Source of the DNA: Saccharothrix deserti
GTDB taxonomy: Bacteria > Actinomycetota > Actinomycetes > Mycobacteriales > Pseudonocardiaceae
Direction: 5' to 3'
NCBI RefSeq assembly: GCF_009769385.1
Contig: NZ_VKAB01000021.1
Location: forward strand, 124,001-188,000
Length of the DNA stretch: 64,000 nt
Part shown: positions 1-8,904 of the stretch, piece after piece
Layout: every line of letters begins with the position of its first letter
Position numbering within the stretch: position 1 is the stretch's first letter
Program-made: the position numbers and the translations under genes
Notes under the pieces: model-generated
Seen by the model: the letters and a program-made list of their open reading frames with translations, nothing else
Databases searched by the model: none
Told to the model about the DNA's origin: nothing

Positions 1-1
1 G

Positions 2-430
2 TTGATCCGGGCCGGGGTGGTGACCAGCGTCGACGAGGCGTTCGCCCGCTACCTGACCGGCGGGCGCTACTACGTGCCGCGCACCGACACGCCCGTGGCG
101 CGGGCCATCGAGATGATCACCGAGGCCGGTGGGGTGACCGTGCTCGCACACCCTTTTGCCACGTCGCGGGGCCCGATCGTCACCGACGAGGTGGTGGCGG
201 ACCTCGCCGCCCAGGGACTGGCCGGCGTCGAGGTCGACCACCCCGACCACGACCTCGAGACGCGCGCGCGGCTGCGCGGGCTGGCGGGGGAGCTGGGCCT
301 GCTGACCACCGGCTCCAGCGACTACCACGGCACGAACAAGACCGTGCGGCTCGGCGCGGAGACCACCTCGCCGGACGTCCTGGACGCACTGGCCGACAGA
401 GCAACCGGCTGCAAGGTCCTGGTCGGCTAA
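2..430 (+). CDS. PHP-domain phosphoesterase, C-terminal part (gene enters from outside the window)
   Basis: The reading frame is open from the first bases and ends with TAA at 428-430, so only the last 142 residues are seen. Two stretches are typical of the second half of a PHP metal-dependent phosphoesterase of the TrpH/YciV type: TVLAHPF near residue 46, and SSDYHG near residue 105, where the His and Asp residues are metal ligands. Between them lies GVEVDHPDH. Related enzymes release nucleotides or phosphate from short nucleic acids or nucleoside 3',5'-bisphosphates; the substrate here cannot be told. The true start lies upstream of the window. Confidence 0.85.
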   Translation: MIRAGVVTSVDEAFARYLTGGRYYVPRTDTPVARAIEMITEAGGVTVLAHPFATSRGPIVTDEVVADLAAQGLAGVEVDHPDHDLETRARLRGLAGELGLLTTGSSDYHGTNKTVRLGAETTSPDVLDALADRATGCKVLVG

Positions 431-490
431 CCCCACCTGCGCCCGCCGGCCACGGGACCACCACGCGTGTCCTGGTCGCCGACCCGTCCC

Positions 491-626
491 CGCGAGGTCG
501 CCGTCGATCGTTTGCGACTCATTTCCCGGCGATCACGCTCTTCGATCGTCGGGAAATCAGGCGCGAGCGGTCGACCTCCCGGGCGACCGAGCCGCCGTCT
601 GCGGAGCAGCGGCAATCCGACACTGT
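491..626 (+). repeat. Palindromic interspersed repeat, copy 1
   Basis: This 136-bp element begins CGCGAGGTCGCCGTCGATCG and ends GCGGCAATCC plus about ten bases. Its core is an imperfect stem: arm 521-534 (ATTTCCCGGCGATC) pairs with 544-557 (GATCGTCGGGAAAT) around a nine-base loop, and GAGGTCG/CGACCTC lie further out. Copy 3 (29151-29286) differs at only about three positions. Copy 2 is inverted at 13871-14002 and a shortened copy 4 lies at 53462-53520. It fills most of the 220-bp gap between the PHP gene and the RecB-type nuclease. Confidence 0.85.
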
Positions 627-639
627 CGGACCCTCTCGG

Positions 640-645
640 TAGCGT
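640..645 (+). promoter_or_regulatory. -10 element TAGCGT of a leaderless promoter
   Basis: TAGCGT lies six bases before the GTG at 652, the spacing expected when transcription starts at the start codon. There is no good Shine-Dalgarno sequence. The same arrangement recurs at 1489, 6704, 15552, 37157, 45391, 47380, 60227 and (minus strand) 60196. Confidence 0.55.
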
Positions 646-651
646 GGGGGT

Positions 652-1491
652 GTGCAGGAGCAGCTTGGGTTCGACTTCGGCGCGATGCCGAAGAAGCTGG
701 TGCGGGTGACGCCGGCGAAACTGGCCACGTGGGCGGACTGCCCGCGTCGGTTTCGCATGGCCTACCTCGACCGGCCGACACCACCGCGCGGCGGTGCGTG
801 GGCGCACAACACCCTCGGCGCGGTCGTGCACAACGCGTTGAAGGCGCTGTTCGACCTGCCGGCCCAGCGGCGCAGCCCGGAGCAAGCGGTGGCGCTGCTG
901 CACCGGCAGTGGAAGAACGAGGGCTTCCGGGACGCCGAGCAGGCGGCCGTCTACCGGGACCGCGCGGTCGGGTGGGTGCGCGACTACGTCGCCGAGCTGG
1001 ACACGTCGATCGAGCCGGTCGGGATCGAGCGGTGGGTGTCCACGCCCACGTCGAAGATCGTCGCCGAGGGCCGGGTCGACCGCATCGACCTGCGCGACGG
1101 CGAGCTGGTGATCGTGGACTACAAGACCGGGCGGCACGTGCTCACCGTGGACGACGCGCGTGGCTCGCAGGCGTTGGCGCTGTACGCGCTGGCGGCGCGG
1201 CGGACGTTGCGCAAGCCGTGCCACCGGGTGGAGCTGCACCACCTGCCGTCGGGCACGGTCGCGGCATGGGAGCACACCGAGGAGAGCCTGGCGCGGCACG
1301 TGTCGCGGGCCGAGGAGGCGGCGGACGAGTTGGCGCTGGCCACGGACACCCTCGCCGCGGGCGGTGACCCGGAGATCCTGTTCCCGCCGCGCACCGGCAA
1401 GCAGTGCACGTGGTGTGACTTCCGCCGCTCCTGCCCGGAAGGCCGGCAGGCGGCGCCGACGATCGACCCGTGGGCGTTGCTCGCGCCGTAG
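652..1491 (+). CDS. RecB-family PD-(D/E)XK nuclease with iron-sulfur cysteines
   Basis: This 279-residue protein is a stand-alone RecB-type exonuclease of the Cas4/AddB-C-terminal kind. The nuclease core is GRVDRIDLRDGELVIVDYKTG near residues 141-162, giving the D...(D/E)-X-K metal site. A cysteine near the start (WADCPRRF) and a C-terminal trio (CTWCDFRRSC) form the usual four-cysteine 4Fe-4S ligand pattern. It lacks a helicase domain, so it probably processes DNA ends alone or with a separate motor. The GTG at 652 is favoured because TAGCGT lies six bases upstream; an ATG at 685 would cut off 11 residues before the first conserved block. Confidence 0.9.
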   Translation: MQEQLGFDFGAMPKKLVRVTPAKLATWADCPRRFRMAYLDRPTPPRGGAWAHNTLGAVVHNALKALFDLPAQRRSPEQAVALLHRQWKNEGFRDAEQAAVYRDRAVGWVRDYVAELDTSIEPVGIERWVSTPTSKIVAEGRVDRIDLRDGELVIVDYKTGRHVLTVDDARGSQALALYALAARRTLRKPCHRVELHHLPSGTVAAWEHTEESLARHVSRAEEAADELALATDTLAAGGDPEILFPPRTGKQCTWCDFRRSCPEGRQAAPTIDPWALLAP

Positions 1492-1494
1492 AGT
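1489..1494 (+). promoter_or_regulatory. -10 element TAGAGT of a leaderless promoter
   Basis: TAGAGT overlaps the stop codon of the nuclease gene and lies seven bases before the GTG at 1502. It suggests that the small membrane protein gene has its own start site. Confidence 0.4.
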
Positions 1495-1501
1495 TGGCCG
1501 A

Positions 1502-1804
1502 GTGACGATGGTGGACAGCAGACGCGAACCACTCCTGGCCAGGGTGTGGCGCGGCGTCAGTGGTGCCTTTGCCGTCGGCTTGGTGCTGTTGGCGTTGGCC
1601 ATGATCGGCGTGCAGGTCTACGCGCGCACCCACGAGTTGCCAGGTCCGGGGCTGGACGTGGTGGCGGGGCACATCGGAACGGCAGTGGCCGCGGTGGTGG
1701 CCCAGATCGTCGCGGACCGCCGCAAGGGCTGGGTCGTGGCCGTGTGCGGCCTGGTGGTCGTGCTGCTGGTGGCGTTGACCCTGTGGATCTACTGGTGGGC
1801 GTGA
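1502..1804 (+). CDS. Small membrane protein of unknown function
   Basis: This 100-residue protein has three hydrophobic segments: about 18-40 (AFAVGLVLLALAMIGVQVY), 50-66 and 75-98. A short basic stretch (ADRRKGW) precedes the last segment. No family was recognised. The GTG at 1502 is chosen for its position after TAGAGT; the ATG at 1508 is the alternative and removes two residues. It follows the RecB-type nuclease by ten bases and faces the hydrolase gene that ends at 1814. Confidence 0.7.
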   Translation: MTMVDSRREPLLARVWRGVSGAFAVGLVLLALAMIGVQVYARTHELPGPGLDVVAGHIGTAVAAVVAQIVADRRKGWVVAVCGLVVVLLVALTLWIYWWA

Positions 1805-1813
1805 GTCTTCGAC

Positions 1814-2686
1814 TCAGCTGAGCCAGGCGCGCCAGGTCGGCAGGAGCGTGGCCAGCAGGGCGTCCGGGGCTTCGGTGTTCGGTGAGTGCATGACGCCGGT
1901 CAGCACGGCGAAGTCGGCGTCGAGGCGTTCGGCCATGTCCCGCTGGCTCGCCGCGGACCAGGCGTCGTCCAGTTCGCCGCACACCACCAGGCAGGAGATG
2001 CCCGCCGAACGCGTGACGCGGGCCAGTTTGGCGACCAGGTCCGGTTCGGTGCGCAGCGCCTGGCCCATGCCGAGCAGACCGGCGGGTGAGGAGCGGACGA
2101 ACCGTTCGCGGTAGAAGTCCTTCAGCTCCTGCGGGATCATCTGCCAGCGCGGGGTCAGCGCTTGGCGGGTCTCGTGGACCTGCTGCGATGCCTCGACGCC
2201 CTGTTCGCGCAGGACGATCTCGCCGTAGTCGAGGGCGGTGCGGCGTTCGCCCGGCGGCAGCTCGGACGGGCCGGACGCGAGGAGCGTCAACCCGGACACC
2301 GGCGCGCCGGCCAGCACCGCGCCACGGGCGACCAGGCCGCCGAACGAGTGGCCGAGCAGGAGGACGCGCCTGCCTTCGGCGGCCAGCTTCGCGACCAGTT
2401 CGGCCATCACCGCACCCAGGACGGCGGGCCGGTAGTCGGATTCCGCGATCGGGCCGACCGATTCGTACTGGCCGGGCAGGTCGACGGCGACGACTTCCAG
2501 GCCGGCGTCGGCGATCGGGTCGATCAGGGGTGCGAAGTCCTCTTTGGACCCGGTGTAGCCGGGGATCAGCAGCGCGGTGGCGCCGAGGTCATGCCCGGCG
2601 GCGGGCGCGCGGAGGGCCGCGATCGGGCCGTGCCGGCCGGGCAGGCCCACGCGTTCCGCGCGGTGCGGGCTGAACTGCGAGTGCAC
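1814..2686 (-). CDS. Alpha/beta hydrolase
   Basis: The 290-residue product has the alpha/beta-hydrolase fold. ALLIPGYTGSKEDF gives the oxyanion region. The nucleophile elbow is LLGHSFGG (Ser near residue 112), the acid is probably the Asp in CGELDD, and the catalytic His is in GVMHSPNTE near the end. The preference could be a lipid or small ester; the sequence does not decide. The GTG at 2686 is the first start that keeps the N-terminal strand without the unlikely arginine-rich upstream extension. It lies 95 bp downstream of the beta-propeller gene on the same strand, so the two may be co-transcribed. Confidence 0.82.
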   Translation of the reverse strand: MHSQFSPHRAERVGLPGRHGPIAALRAPAAGHDLGATALLIPGYTGSKEDFAPLIDPIADAGLEVVAVDLPGQYESVGPIAESDYRPAVLGAVMAELVAKLAAEGRRVLLLGHSFGGLVARGAVLAGAPVSGLTLLASGPSELPPGERRTALDYGEIVLREQGVEASQQVHETRQALTPRWQMIPQELKDFYRERFVRSSPAGLLGMGQALRTEPDLVAKLARVTRSAGISCLVVCGELDDAWSAASQRDMAERLDADFAVLTGVMHSPNTEAPDALLATLLPTWRAWLS

Positions 2687-2781
2687 GTCTCGCAGTCTGC
2701 CCCACTCGCCGCGCGGGCGCTGGTGCTTGTCGCAGTCGCCGCGTTCACCGCAGGTACGGCAGTGATCGTGAGCGATCGTGG

Positions 2782-4101
2782 CTACCGGAGTGCGACGAGC
2801 GTGCCACCCCGCTGCTCCAGCACGATCGGCCCTTCGGTGGCCATCTCGATCGGGCCGGTGTAGCCGTTGCGGTTGATCTGGATCGAAGCGGCTTCCGCGC
2901 CGGTGACCTGGTCGAGCACCTTCAGCCCGTCCGCGACCGGAACCAGCAGCCGGCCGACGAGCGTGGTGCCCGGACCGAGGGTGTTGTTCGCGGTCCACAG
3001 CGGGTTCAGGTCGGACAGCGACAGCGCCACCGTCTTCGACCCGGTGAACCAGTAGATGTTCGCGGTGCTGGTGAAGGTCGACACCACCCGGCCGGGCGGG
3101 TCGCCCGCCAGTTCCTCGGCGGTGACGTCGACCGGGTAGTTCGCGACCAGGCCACCGGTCTCGGAGTCGAACACGACGATCCGGCCCGGCGCGGCCACCG
3201 CGACCCGGTTGGCGGTCACCGCGATCACCCGGGCGTTCTTCTCCCCGATCACCGCGGTGCTGATGACCTGCGGCTCGTCGGACTTCTCGGGGTTCGGCTT
3301 GAGCACGGTGAGCCGGTCGGACGGGTCCTGCGTGGGGCAGCGCTCGATCAACGCGATCTTGCCGCCGGTGACCGCGAACGAGCCGTACGTGCAGTTGGTG
3401 CGCGGCTGCTTGTTCGGGTTCACGATGGCGCGCAGTTGGCCGTACTCCATCGAGCGGACCAGGTCGTCTCGGCGGTAGACCTCGGCGAACGTCTCGCCGG
3501 TGGTGAGGACGTGTGAGCCCTCGTTCAGCAGGCGGGTGCCGAGTTCGGCGTCGCCGTTGCGCTGCGGGCCGCGCTTGCCGGAGGCGGTGTCGAGGGTGGT
3601 GACCTCGGAGCAGTTGGTGTCCTTGCGGTGCACCGCGAACACCCGGCCCCAGGCCGTGGAGACGGTGCACAGGGGCCAGTCGCGGGCGTAGCGCCAGCGG
3701 ACGTCGCCGGTCAGCGCGTCGTGGCCGACGACCTCGCCACCGTCACCCGTGACCACGATCGAGTCGAGGTTCACCGGAACGGGGGTCGCACTGCTGGGCG
3801 CACGCCAGATCTCGGAGAGCGACGGCGGCAGCGTGGTCAACGGTTGCAGCGGGGTGATCTGGGACGGGCCGGTCTGGCTGGTGGTGTTGCGGGCGTCGCT
3901 GGTGAGCCACACGACCAGGCTCGCCACCAGCACCCCGACCACGACCAGCGTCAGGCCGATGAAATCGCCCTTGGTGCGCCACGACCGGGCGGGCGGCGGC
4001 TCCGCGGGGTCGTCGTCGTCCTGCGGCTCGATGGGCTCGGCCAGGACGTCCTCGTCCAGCACGACCTGCCCGTTCGACTCCGCCTGCTCCGGCTGGCCCA
4101 C
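2782..4101 (-). CDS. Membrane-anchored PQQ-like beta-propeller protein
   Basis: The 439-residue protein has an acidic cytoplasmic head (EPIEPQDDDDPAEPP), one membrane helix at about 54-75 (FIGLTLVVVGVLVASLVVWL) and an outer domain of repeated beta-blade sequences such as VTGDGGEVVGHDALTGDVRW, typical of PQQ-like propellers. It resembles the protein beside RhlE in mycobacteria (Rv3212, from memory), whose function is not established. A scaffold or sensor role at the cell envelope is plausible. GTG 4101 is preferred because GGGAG lies about eight bases upstream. The frame stays open to 4497, but that extension is a Pro/Arg-rich run without family character. Confidence 0.8.
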   Translation of the reverse strand: MGQPEQAESNGQVVLDEDVLAEPIEPQDDDDPAEPPPARSWRTKGDFIGLTLVVVGVLVASLVVWLTSDARNTTSQTGPSQITPLQPLTTLPPSLSEIWRAPSSATPVPVNLDSIVVTGDGGEVVGHDALTGDVRWRYARDWPLCTVSTAWGRVFAVHRKDTNCSEVTTLDTASGKRGPQRNGDAELGTRLLNEGSHVLTTGETFAEVYRRDDLVRSMEYGQLRAIVNPNKQPRTNCTYGSFAVTGGKIALIERCPTQDPSDRLTVLKPNPEKSDEPQVISTAVIGEKNARVIAVTANRVAVAAPGRIVVFDSETGGLVANYPVDVTAEELAGDPPGRVVSTFTSTANIYWFTGSKTVALSLSDLNPLWTANNTLGPGTTLVGRLLVPVADGLKVLDQVTGAEAASIQINRNGYTGPIEMATEGPIVLEQRGGTLVALR

Positions 4102-4695
4102 TGCCCGGCTCCCGATGGTCGGTGATCTATCGCGTTCGGTCTGGCGACATGCTGCCACCACTGGGAAGAGGTCGGTGTGAGGGCGGCCGAAGTCGCCGCC
4201 GCCGCACACACCGCACGCGCGTTCGGTGGCTCGCCGGGGCCCGTTCCGCGCCGACGTCCAGGACCATGCCTGGGCCGGTCCGCGCCGCGGTCGGGGCCTG
4301 CGCCGACGTCCGGGGCCGGAGCTGGGTCCGGTCCGCGCGGGGGCCGTCTGTGCTGGTCGCGTCCGCGCCGAGTCCGGCTGGCCCGAGTCCGGCTGGCCCA
4401 AGTCTGGTCGTGGGGCCCGCCGAGCCCGGGTCAGAGTCCGCCGGCCAGGTCGTGGGCCGGTCGTGGGCCGTGTCCGGCTGGGGCCGGGCTTCTTCACTTC
4501 TTCGCGACCCCGAGTGTCATCCCGGCGGGTGGGGAGTTGCGGGGTGCCGGGGTGGTTCGGGGGCGCCTCGTTTTAACCGACGTTCGAAGTGCTTGATAAC
4601 GGCGTTATCCGTACATCGTCGGGCCATGATCACCCGATTGTGTTGCTACCGGGCCGGGCAGCGCTCGAGGTCGCGCTGCCCACCACGATTGTTCC
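4102..4695. other. Long gap without a convincing gene; GC-skewed with short direct repeats
   Basis: No frame here has normal protein character; all reading frames are Arg/Pro/Gly-rich. The segment 4230-4480 is strongly G-rich on the plus strand and carries a 15-bp tandem pair, GAGTCCGGCTGGCCC at 4370-4384 and 4385-4399, plus several GGTCGTGGGCC-like repeats. Near the helicase end, GATAACGGCGTTATC at 4595-4609 is a perfect 15-bp palindrome around a central G in an unusually AT-rich stretch, and could be an operator. Confidence 0.5.
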
Positions 4696-6468
4696 CTACT
4701 CCGCCGGTGCGGACTCGCCTGACTCGCCGCCGCCGGTCGTGCGGCGACGCCTGCGCCTGCGCGGGCGCTCGCCCTCGGCGGACGACGGCGCGGTACCGGT
4801 GGACGCCGACTCCGGCGCACCCGCGGTGACCTCGGCCGATGCCTCGGACGCCTGACCGTTCTCGCTCGCCGCGACACCCGCACGGCTGCGGCGGCGACGG
4901 CGTGGGCGGGTGCCGCCTTCCTCACCCGAGCCGGAGCCGGTGGTGCTGCTACCGCTGCCGGCGTTCGAGCTGGTCTCCGGCGCCGGTGCGGCGTCGCCGC
5001 CCGCACGGCCGGTGCGGCGGCGCTTGCGCGTCTTCTTCTCGCCCTTCAGGTTCTCCTCCGGCTCGGCGTCGAGGCCCGCGCGCGTGCGCTGACCCAACGG
5101 CAGCCGACCGGTCGAACCCGACGGGATGTCGAGTTCCGCGAACAGGTGGTCCGACGTCGAGTACGTCTCCACCGGCTCAGGCTTGCCCAGGTTGAGCGCG
5201 TCGCTGATCATCTTCCAGCGCGGCATCTCGTCCCAGTCCACCAGCGTGACCGCGACACCCGTGCGCCCCGCGCGACCCGTGCGGCCGATGCGGTGCACGT
5301 AGGTCTTCTCGTCCTCGGGGCACTGGTAGTTGATGACGTGCGTGACGCCCTCGACGTCGATACCGCGCGCCGCCACGTCGGTCGCCACCAGCACGTCGAT
5401 CTTGCCGGACCGGAACGCCCGCAGCGCCTGCTCACGCGCGCCCTGACCGAGGTCGCCGTGCACGGCCGCCGCCGCGAAACCGCGTTCGACCAGCTCGTCC
5501 GCCACCTTCTGCGCGGTGCGCTTGGTGCGGGTGAAGACCATGGACAGGCCGCGCTCGCGGGCCTGCAGCGCGCGCGCCAGCAGCTCCGACTTGTCGAGCG
5601 CGTGCGCCCGGTAGACGAACTGCTCGGTGCGCTCGTGGATGGCGCCCGCGTCGTTCTCCTCGGCCCGCACGTGCGTGGGCTGGTTGAGGAACGTCCGCGC
5701 CAGCGTGATGATCGGGCCGGGCATGGTCGCCGAGAACAGCATGGTCTGCCGCTCGTCCGGCACCATGCGCAGGATCCGCTCGATGTCCGGCAGGAAGCCC
5801 AGGTCGAGCATCTCGTCGGCCTCGTCGAGCACCAGGCTGCGCACCTTGCCGAGCACCAGGTGGCGCTGTTCGGCCAGGTCCAGCAGTCGGCCCGGGGTGC
5901 CGACGACCACGTCGACGCCCTTGCGGAGCGCCGCGATCTGCGGCTCGTACGGCCGGCCGCCGTAGATGGCCAGCACCCGCACACCGAGGTGCTTCGCCGC
6001 GTCGGTCAGGTCGTGGGTGACCTGGAGGCACAGCTCACGCGTCGGGACGACGACCAGCGCCTGCGGCGTGCCGTCACCCGGAACGGTGATGCGCTGGAGC
6101 AGCGGGATGCCGAAGCCCAGGGTCTTGCCGGTGCCCGTGCGGGCCTGGCCGATGACGTCGTCGCCGGCCAACGCCAGCGGCAGGGTCAGCTCCTGGATGG
6201 CGAACGTGCGGTGGATGCCCGCCTCGGCCAGCGCGCGCACGATCTCCTCGCGCACGCCCAGCTCGCCGAAGGTGGGCGAATCGGGTTTGACCGGGGCGTC
6301 GGCCACGAGCGGGTGGGAGGTGTCCTCGGCGGGCACACCCGCCTCGCTGTGTTCCAAGGCCACCGGGTCGATATGGGTCTCTTCGTTCGTCGCGGTCAGG
6401 GTGATCGCCTCTCTCGTACCAGCGCGCACGGCCTGTACGGGCCGCTCGACCGCGTCACCGCCGGTCAC
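4696..6468 (-). CDS. rhlE: DEAD-box ATP-dependent RNA helicase
   Basis: All helicase motifs are present in order: a Q motif (FAIQELTLP), motif I (ARTGTGKT), Ia (PTRELC), Ib (TPGRLLDL), II (DEAD), III (SAT), V ([10 protein letters not shown]) and VI ([10 protein letters not shown]). After about residue 430 follows a low-complexity tail of Arg/Lys clusters ([11 protein letters not shown]) alternating with Ser/Glu/Gly, probably an RNA-binding tail. It likely unwinds RNA in ribosome assembly or mRNA decay. Its neighbours match the mycobacterial rhlE locus. The start is uncertain: GTG 6468 is the longest option and GTG 6429 would remove 13 residues; neither has a strong ribosome-binding site. Confidence 0.9.
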   Translation of the reverse strand: MTGGDAVERPVQAVRAGTREAITLTATNEETHIDPVALEHSEAGVPAEDTSHPLVADAPVKPDSPTFGELGVREEIVRALAEAGIHRTFAIQELTLPLALAGDDVIGQARTGTGKTLGFGIPLLQRITVPGDGTPQALVVVPTRELCLQVTHDLTDAAKHLGVRVLAIYGGRPYEPQIAALRKGVDVVVGTPGRLLDLAEQRHLVLGKVRSLVLDEADEMLDLGFLPDIERILRMVPDERQTMLFSATMPGPIITLARTFLNQPTHVRAEENDAGAIHERTEQFVYRAHALDKSELLARALQARERGLSMVFTRTKRTAQKVADELVERGFAAAAVHGDLGQGAREQALRAFRSGKIDVLVATDVAARGIDVEGVTHVINYQCPEDEKTYVHRIGRTGRAGRTGVAVTLVDWDEMPRWKMISDALNLGKPEPVETYSTSDHLFAELDIPSGSTGRLPLGQRTRAGLDAEPEENLKGEKKTRKRRRTGRAGGDAAPAPETSSNAGSGSSTTGSGSGEEGGTRPRRRRRSRAGVAASENGQASEASAEVTAGAPESASTGTAPSSAEGERPRRRRRRRTTGGGESGESAPAE

Positions 6469-6703
6469 AGGCCACCGCTAGGGGCCAGGGCGGGTCGCGG
6501 GAGGGCCAGCGAGGTATGCGCGCACCCTCTCCTGGCGGCACGGTGCCGCCGCAGTTCAGCCTTCGGCACCGCTGCGAGCCCCCACTGGGCCGCGCCGCGC
6601 CGGGCGTCAACTATCGAGTCTACCCGGCGACTAGGCCGATCGGGCTGGAACACGAGGTCGAGTGCGGTTTCGCGTGCCTGGGGTGTTGTGAACGACACGC
6701 GAC

Positions 6704-6709
6704 TAGGCT
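6704..6709 (+). promoter_or_regulatory. -10 element TAGGCT of a leaderless promoter
   Basis: TAGGCT lies seven bases before the ATG at 6717. No Shine-Dalgarno sequence precedes that ATG, so a leaderless transcript is likely. The 248-bp gap 6469-6716 otherwise serves as the divergent promoter region between the helicase and the ferritin-like gene. Confidence 0.5.
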
Positions 6710-6716
6710 TTCTGCC

Positions 6717-7415
6717 ATGAGCGACCCGGGAGTGGATCGAGCGGCTGGTCAGGCGGTTGCCGTGGGTGAAGGGGACCAGGTGGCCGAGGGGGTCGTGGAC
6801 CTCCTGGGCGCGCTCGCGTACGGCGAGCTTTCCGCGTTCGACCGGATGGCGGAGGACGCGCGCACCGCGCCCACGCTGGCCGGGCGCGCCGCGTTGGCGC
6901 AGATGGCGGCGGCCGAGATCGGTCACTTCACGCTGATCGAGCAGTACCTGGCCGACCGGGGCCACTCGCTCGAGGAGGCCATGCGGCCGTTCGCCGCGGG
7001 CTTCGACGCGTTCCACACCTCGACCGCGCCGAGGTCGTGGCTGGAGTCGTTGGTCAAGGTCTACGTCGGGGACGGTCTGGCGGCCGACTTCTACCGCGAG
7101 GTCGCCGAGTGGCTGGACGCGCCGACCAAGGAGCTGGTGCTCGCGGTGCTGGCGGACACGGGGCACTCGGCGTTCGCCGAACGCGAAGTCCGGGCCGCCT
7201 GCGGCACCGACCCGAAACTGCGCGACCGGCTCACGTTGTGGGGTCGCCGGCTGCTCGGCGAGGCGTTGACGCAGGCCCAGTACGTGGTGGCGGAGCGGGA
7301 CGGGCTCGCCGAGCTCATCGTGCGCGGCTCCGGCGACCTGGCGGGCATCGCGGCGCTGTTCCGCCGCCTCCAGCAGAGCCACACGCGGCGCATGACGACG
7401 CTCGGGCTCGGCTAG
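6717..7415 (+). CDS. Ferritin-like (MiaE-type) helical di-iron protein
   Basis: The 232-residue protein is a four-helix-bundle ferritin-like protein of the actinobacterial family related to the tRNA hydroxylase MiaE. Candidate iron ligands are seen in AYGELSAF (Glu), AAAEIGHF (Glu and His), and in later helices FYREVAEW and [13 protein letters not shown]. The family's function in actinobacteria is not settled, so tRNA hydroxylation is only one possibility. It is divergent from the helicase and followed by the DUF3107 gene 41 bp downstream, an arrangement conserved in mycobacteria (Rv3210c-Rv3208A, from memory). Confidence 0.8.
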   Translation: MSDPGVDRAAGQAVAVGEGDQVAEGVVDLLGALAYGELSAFDRMAEDARTAPTLAGRAALAQMAAAEIGHFTLIEQYLADRGHSLEEAMRPFAAGFDAFHTSTAPRSWLESLVKVYVGDGLAADFYREVAEWLDAPTKELVLAVLADTGHSAFAEREVRAACGTDPKLRDRLTLWGRRLLGEALTQAQYVVAERDGLAELIVRGSGDLAGIAALFRRLQQSHTRRMTTLGLG

Positions 7416-7456
7416 GGTTGGGTTTCGAAAGCCATCAACGCCGCACGGAGGTCAGC

Positions 7457-7687
7457 GTGGAGGTCAGGGTCGGGATCGCGGACAGCCCGCGGGAGCTCGT
7501 GGTGTCCAGCGGGCTCACCCCCGAAGAGGTCGAGGCTCAGGTCGCGGACGCTCTGAAGGCGGGCACCGGCCAGCTCGTGCTGGTCGACACGAAGGGCGCC
7601 CGTTACGTGGTGCCCGCGGCGCGCATCGCGTACGTGGAGATCGGTCCGAGCGACCAGCGCCGGGTCGGTTTCGTCTCGGGCGACTGA
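7457..7687 (+). CDS. DUF3107 small protein
   Basis: This 76-residue protein matches DUF3107 (TB9.4 in M. tuberculosis, from memory). It starts EVRVGIADSPRELVV, has an alternating strand/helix pattern and ends near YVEIGPSDQRRVGF. The function is unknown. GTG 7457 is preceded by GGAGG at 7447-7451, which decides the start. TAGGGT overlaps the previous stop codon at about 7414 and may give it a promoter of its own. Confidence 0.88.
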   Translation: MEVRVGIADSPRELVVSSGLTPEEVEAQVADALKAGTGQLVLVDTKGARYVVPAARIAYVEIGPSDQRRVGFVSGD

Positions 7688-7748
7688 GGCGACGGGACTG
7701 AGGCGACGGATCGGGCGACCGGGTTCCGCCGAGAACGTCGAACGCCGG

Positions 7749-7784
7749 AAGGGGCACCCGATCGGGTGCCCCTTCTGCGTTTTT
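7749..7784. terminator. Rho-independent terminator between convergent genes
   Basis: A perfect 12-bp stem (AAGGGGCACCCG at 7749-7760 with CGGGTGCCCCTT at 7763-7774) has a two-base centre and is followed by CTGCGTTTTT on the plus strand. On the minus strand a short A/T stretch flanks the other side. It separates DUF3107 (ends 7687) from DUF4873 (ends 7793). Confidence 0.9.
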
Positions 7785-7792
7785 CGCCCCTG

Positions 7793-8095
7793 TCAGCCGA
7801 CCGTGAACGGCGGGGTCGAGACGCCCGCCACCCGGTAGCGCCGCCAGGGGTCGGGGTCGGTCAACGACCCGGTCGCCGTGCCGTCGGGCGTGCGCAGCAG
7901 CGCGGTCCGCGCACCACCCTCCACCAGCTCGGTGACCTGCTCGTTCGCGCCGACCCGGCCGTACCAGTGGTAGCGGCCGTCGATGGGCTGGAAGTAGCCG
8001 CGCAGCTCGACGTCCACCGGCACCTCCCGTTCGTCGAACACCAGCACGGCCGCGCCGGTGTACCCCTCTTCGCCGTGCTCGTGCTCCTCCGACAT
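7793..8095 (-). CDS. DUF4873 protein
   Basis: The 100-residue product fits DUF4873, small actinobacterial proteins often found beside flavin or di-iron oxygenases. Recognisable stretches are GYTGAAVLVFDEREVPVDVE and PIDGRYHWYGRV. No catalytic residues are evident; it may bind a small hydrophobic molecule, but that is a guess. Its ATG at 8095 overlaps the TGA of the upstream TetR gene (TGATG), so the two are translationally coupled. A GTG one codon earlier is possible. Confidence 0.8.
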   Translation of the reverse strand: MSEEHEHGEEGYTGAAVLVFDEREVPVDVELRGYFQPIDGRYHWYGRVGANEQVTELVEGGARTALLRTPDGTATGSLTDPDPWRRYRVAGVSTPPFTVG

Positions 8096-8838
8096 CACGC
8101 CTCCTCGGCCTTGACGTCGACGAGCCGCAACCGGGGCTCACCCGACGGGTCCGTTTCGCTGAAGCCGGTGGTCAGCGGCGCGTCCGGGTCGAGTTCCACG
8201 CCCGCGGAGCGGAGCGGGCCGTCGATGGCGTGCCAGATGATCGTGGTCAGGTAGTCGCTCAGGCTCGCCCGCGTCATCGACTGCCGGTCGAGCCACCAGT
8301 CACCCGCGTTCTGCACCATGCCGACCAGCGCGTGCGCCCACGGCTCGGCGCCGCCGGAGTCCATCCCGAACCCGCGCAGGTAGTCGCCGAGCAGCCGGGC
8401 CAGGGCCGCCGCGATCATCTGCTTGTCCTCGTTGACCACGTCCTGCTCGACCGGCCGGTCGGTGAACGACTTGCGCACCACGAACCGGTACAGGTTGGGG
8501 TGCTCCTCGATCACCGACAGGTAGGCGTCGACGATCCGCTTGATCCGCGTGCGGATGGGCCCTTCCTGGCTGATGGCGGGTCCGAGCCGGTCCATCAGCA
8601 TCTCGGTGCCGCGCTGCCCGACCGCGAGGTAGAGGTCGGACTTGTCCACGAAGTGCCGGTAGAGCACCGGTTTGCTGACGCCCGCCTCGGCGGCGATCTC
8701 GTCCATGCCCACGTCCGGGCCGTGTTGGGCGACGGCGCGGATGGTCGCCTCCACGAACTCGGCGCGCCGCGCCTCGCGGTGCCCCTTCCACCGTTCTCGG
8801 CGCGCGTCCGTGCCGCCGGCCTTGACAGTTCGAGCCAT
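8095..8838 (-). CDS. TetR-family transcriptional regulator
   Basis: This 247-residue regulator has a TetR helix-turn-helix at about residues 29-72 (ATIRAVAQHG ... MDEIAAEAGVSKPVLYRHF) and a long helical ligand domain. It is divergent from the di-iron oxygenase gene, with a GTAAC/GTTAC palindrome between them, so it most likely represses that gene and itself. The ligand is unknown; related regulators of this length bind fatty acids, acyl-CoAs or alkanes. ATG 8838 is taken as the start; a GTG at 8847 would add three residues. Confidence 0.9.
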   Translation of the reverse strand: MARTVKAGGTDARRERWKGHREARRAEFVEATIRAVAQHGPDVGMDEIAAEAGVSKPVLYRHFVDKSDLYLAVGQRGTEMLMDRLGPAISQEGPIRTRIKRIVDAYLSVIEEHPNLYRFVVRKSFTDRPVEQDVVNEDKQMIAAALARLLGDYLRGFGMDSGGAEPWAHALVGMVQNAGDWWLDRQSMTRASLSDYLTTIIWHAIDGPLRSAGVELDPDAPLTTGFSETDPSGEPRLRLVDVKAEEA

Positions 8839-8857
8839 GTGACGCACGCTACCAGAA

Positions 8858-8882
8858 GTAACCGTTACCTCAAGTTACAGAT
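8858..8882. promoter_or_regulatory. Candidate TetR operator
   Basis: GTAACCGTTAC at 8858-8868 is a perfect palindrome around a central C, followed by the further half-sites GTTAC and ATAACT. It sits in the 66-bp gap between the divergent TetR gene and the di-iron oxygenase gene, the expected place for an autoregulatory operator. Confidence 0.6.
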
Positions 8883-8904
8883 AACTGGACCGGGGAGGGA
8901 CCCG

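Noticed and set aside
427-1602. Large minus-strand frame opposite the RecB-type nuclease
   Set aside because: Its translation is Arg/His-rich without domains. The plus-strand frame has clear nuclease motifs.
4102-4497. N-terminal extension of the beta-propeller protein
   Set aside because: The frame is open, but the sequence is a Pro/Arg-rich run caused by GC skew, and a good ribosome-binding site supports GTG 4101.
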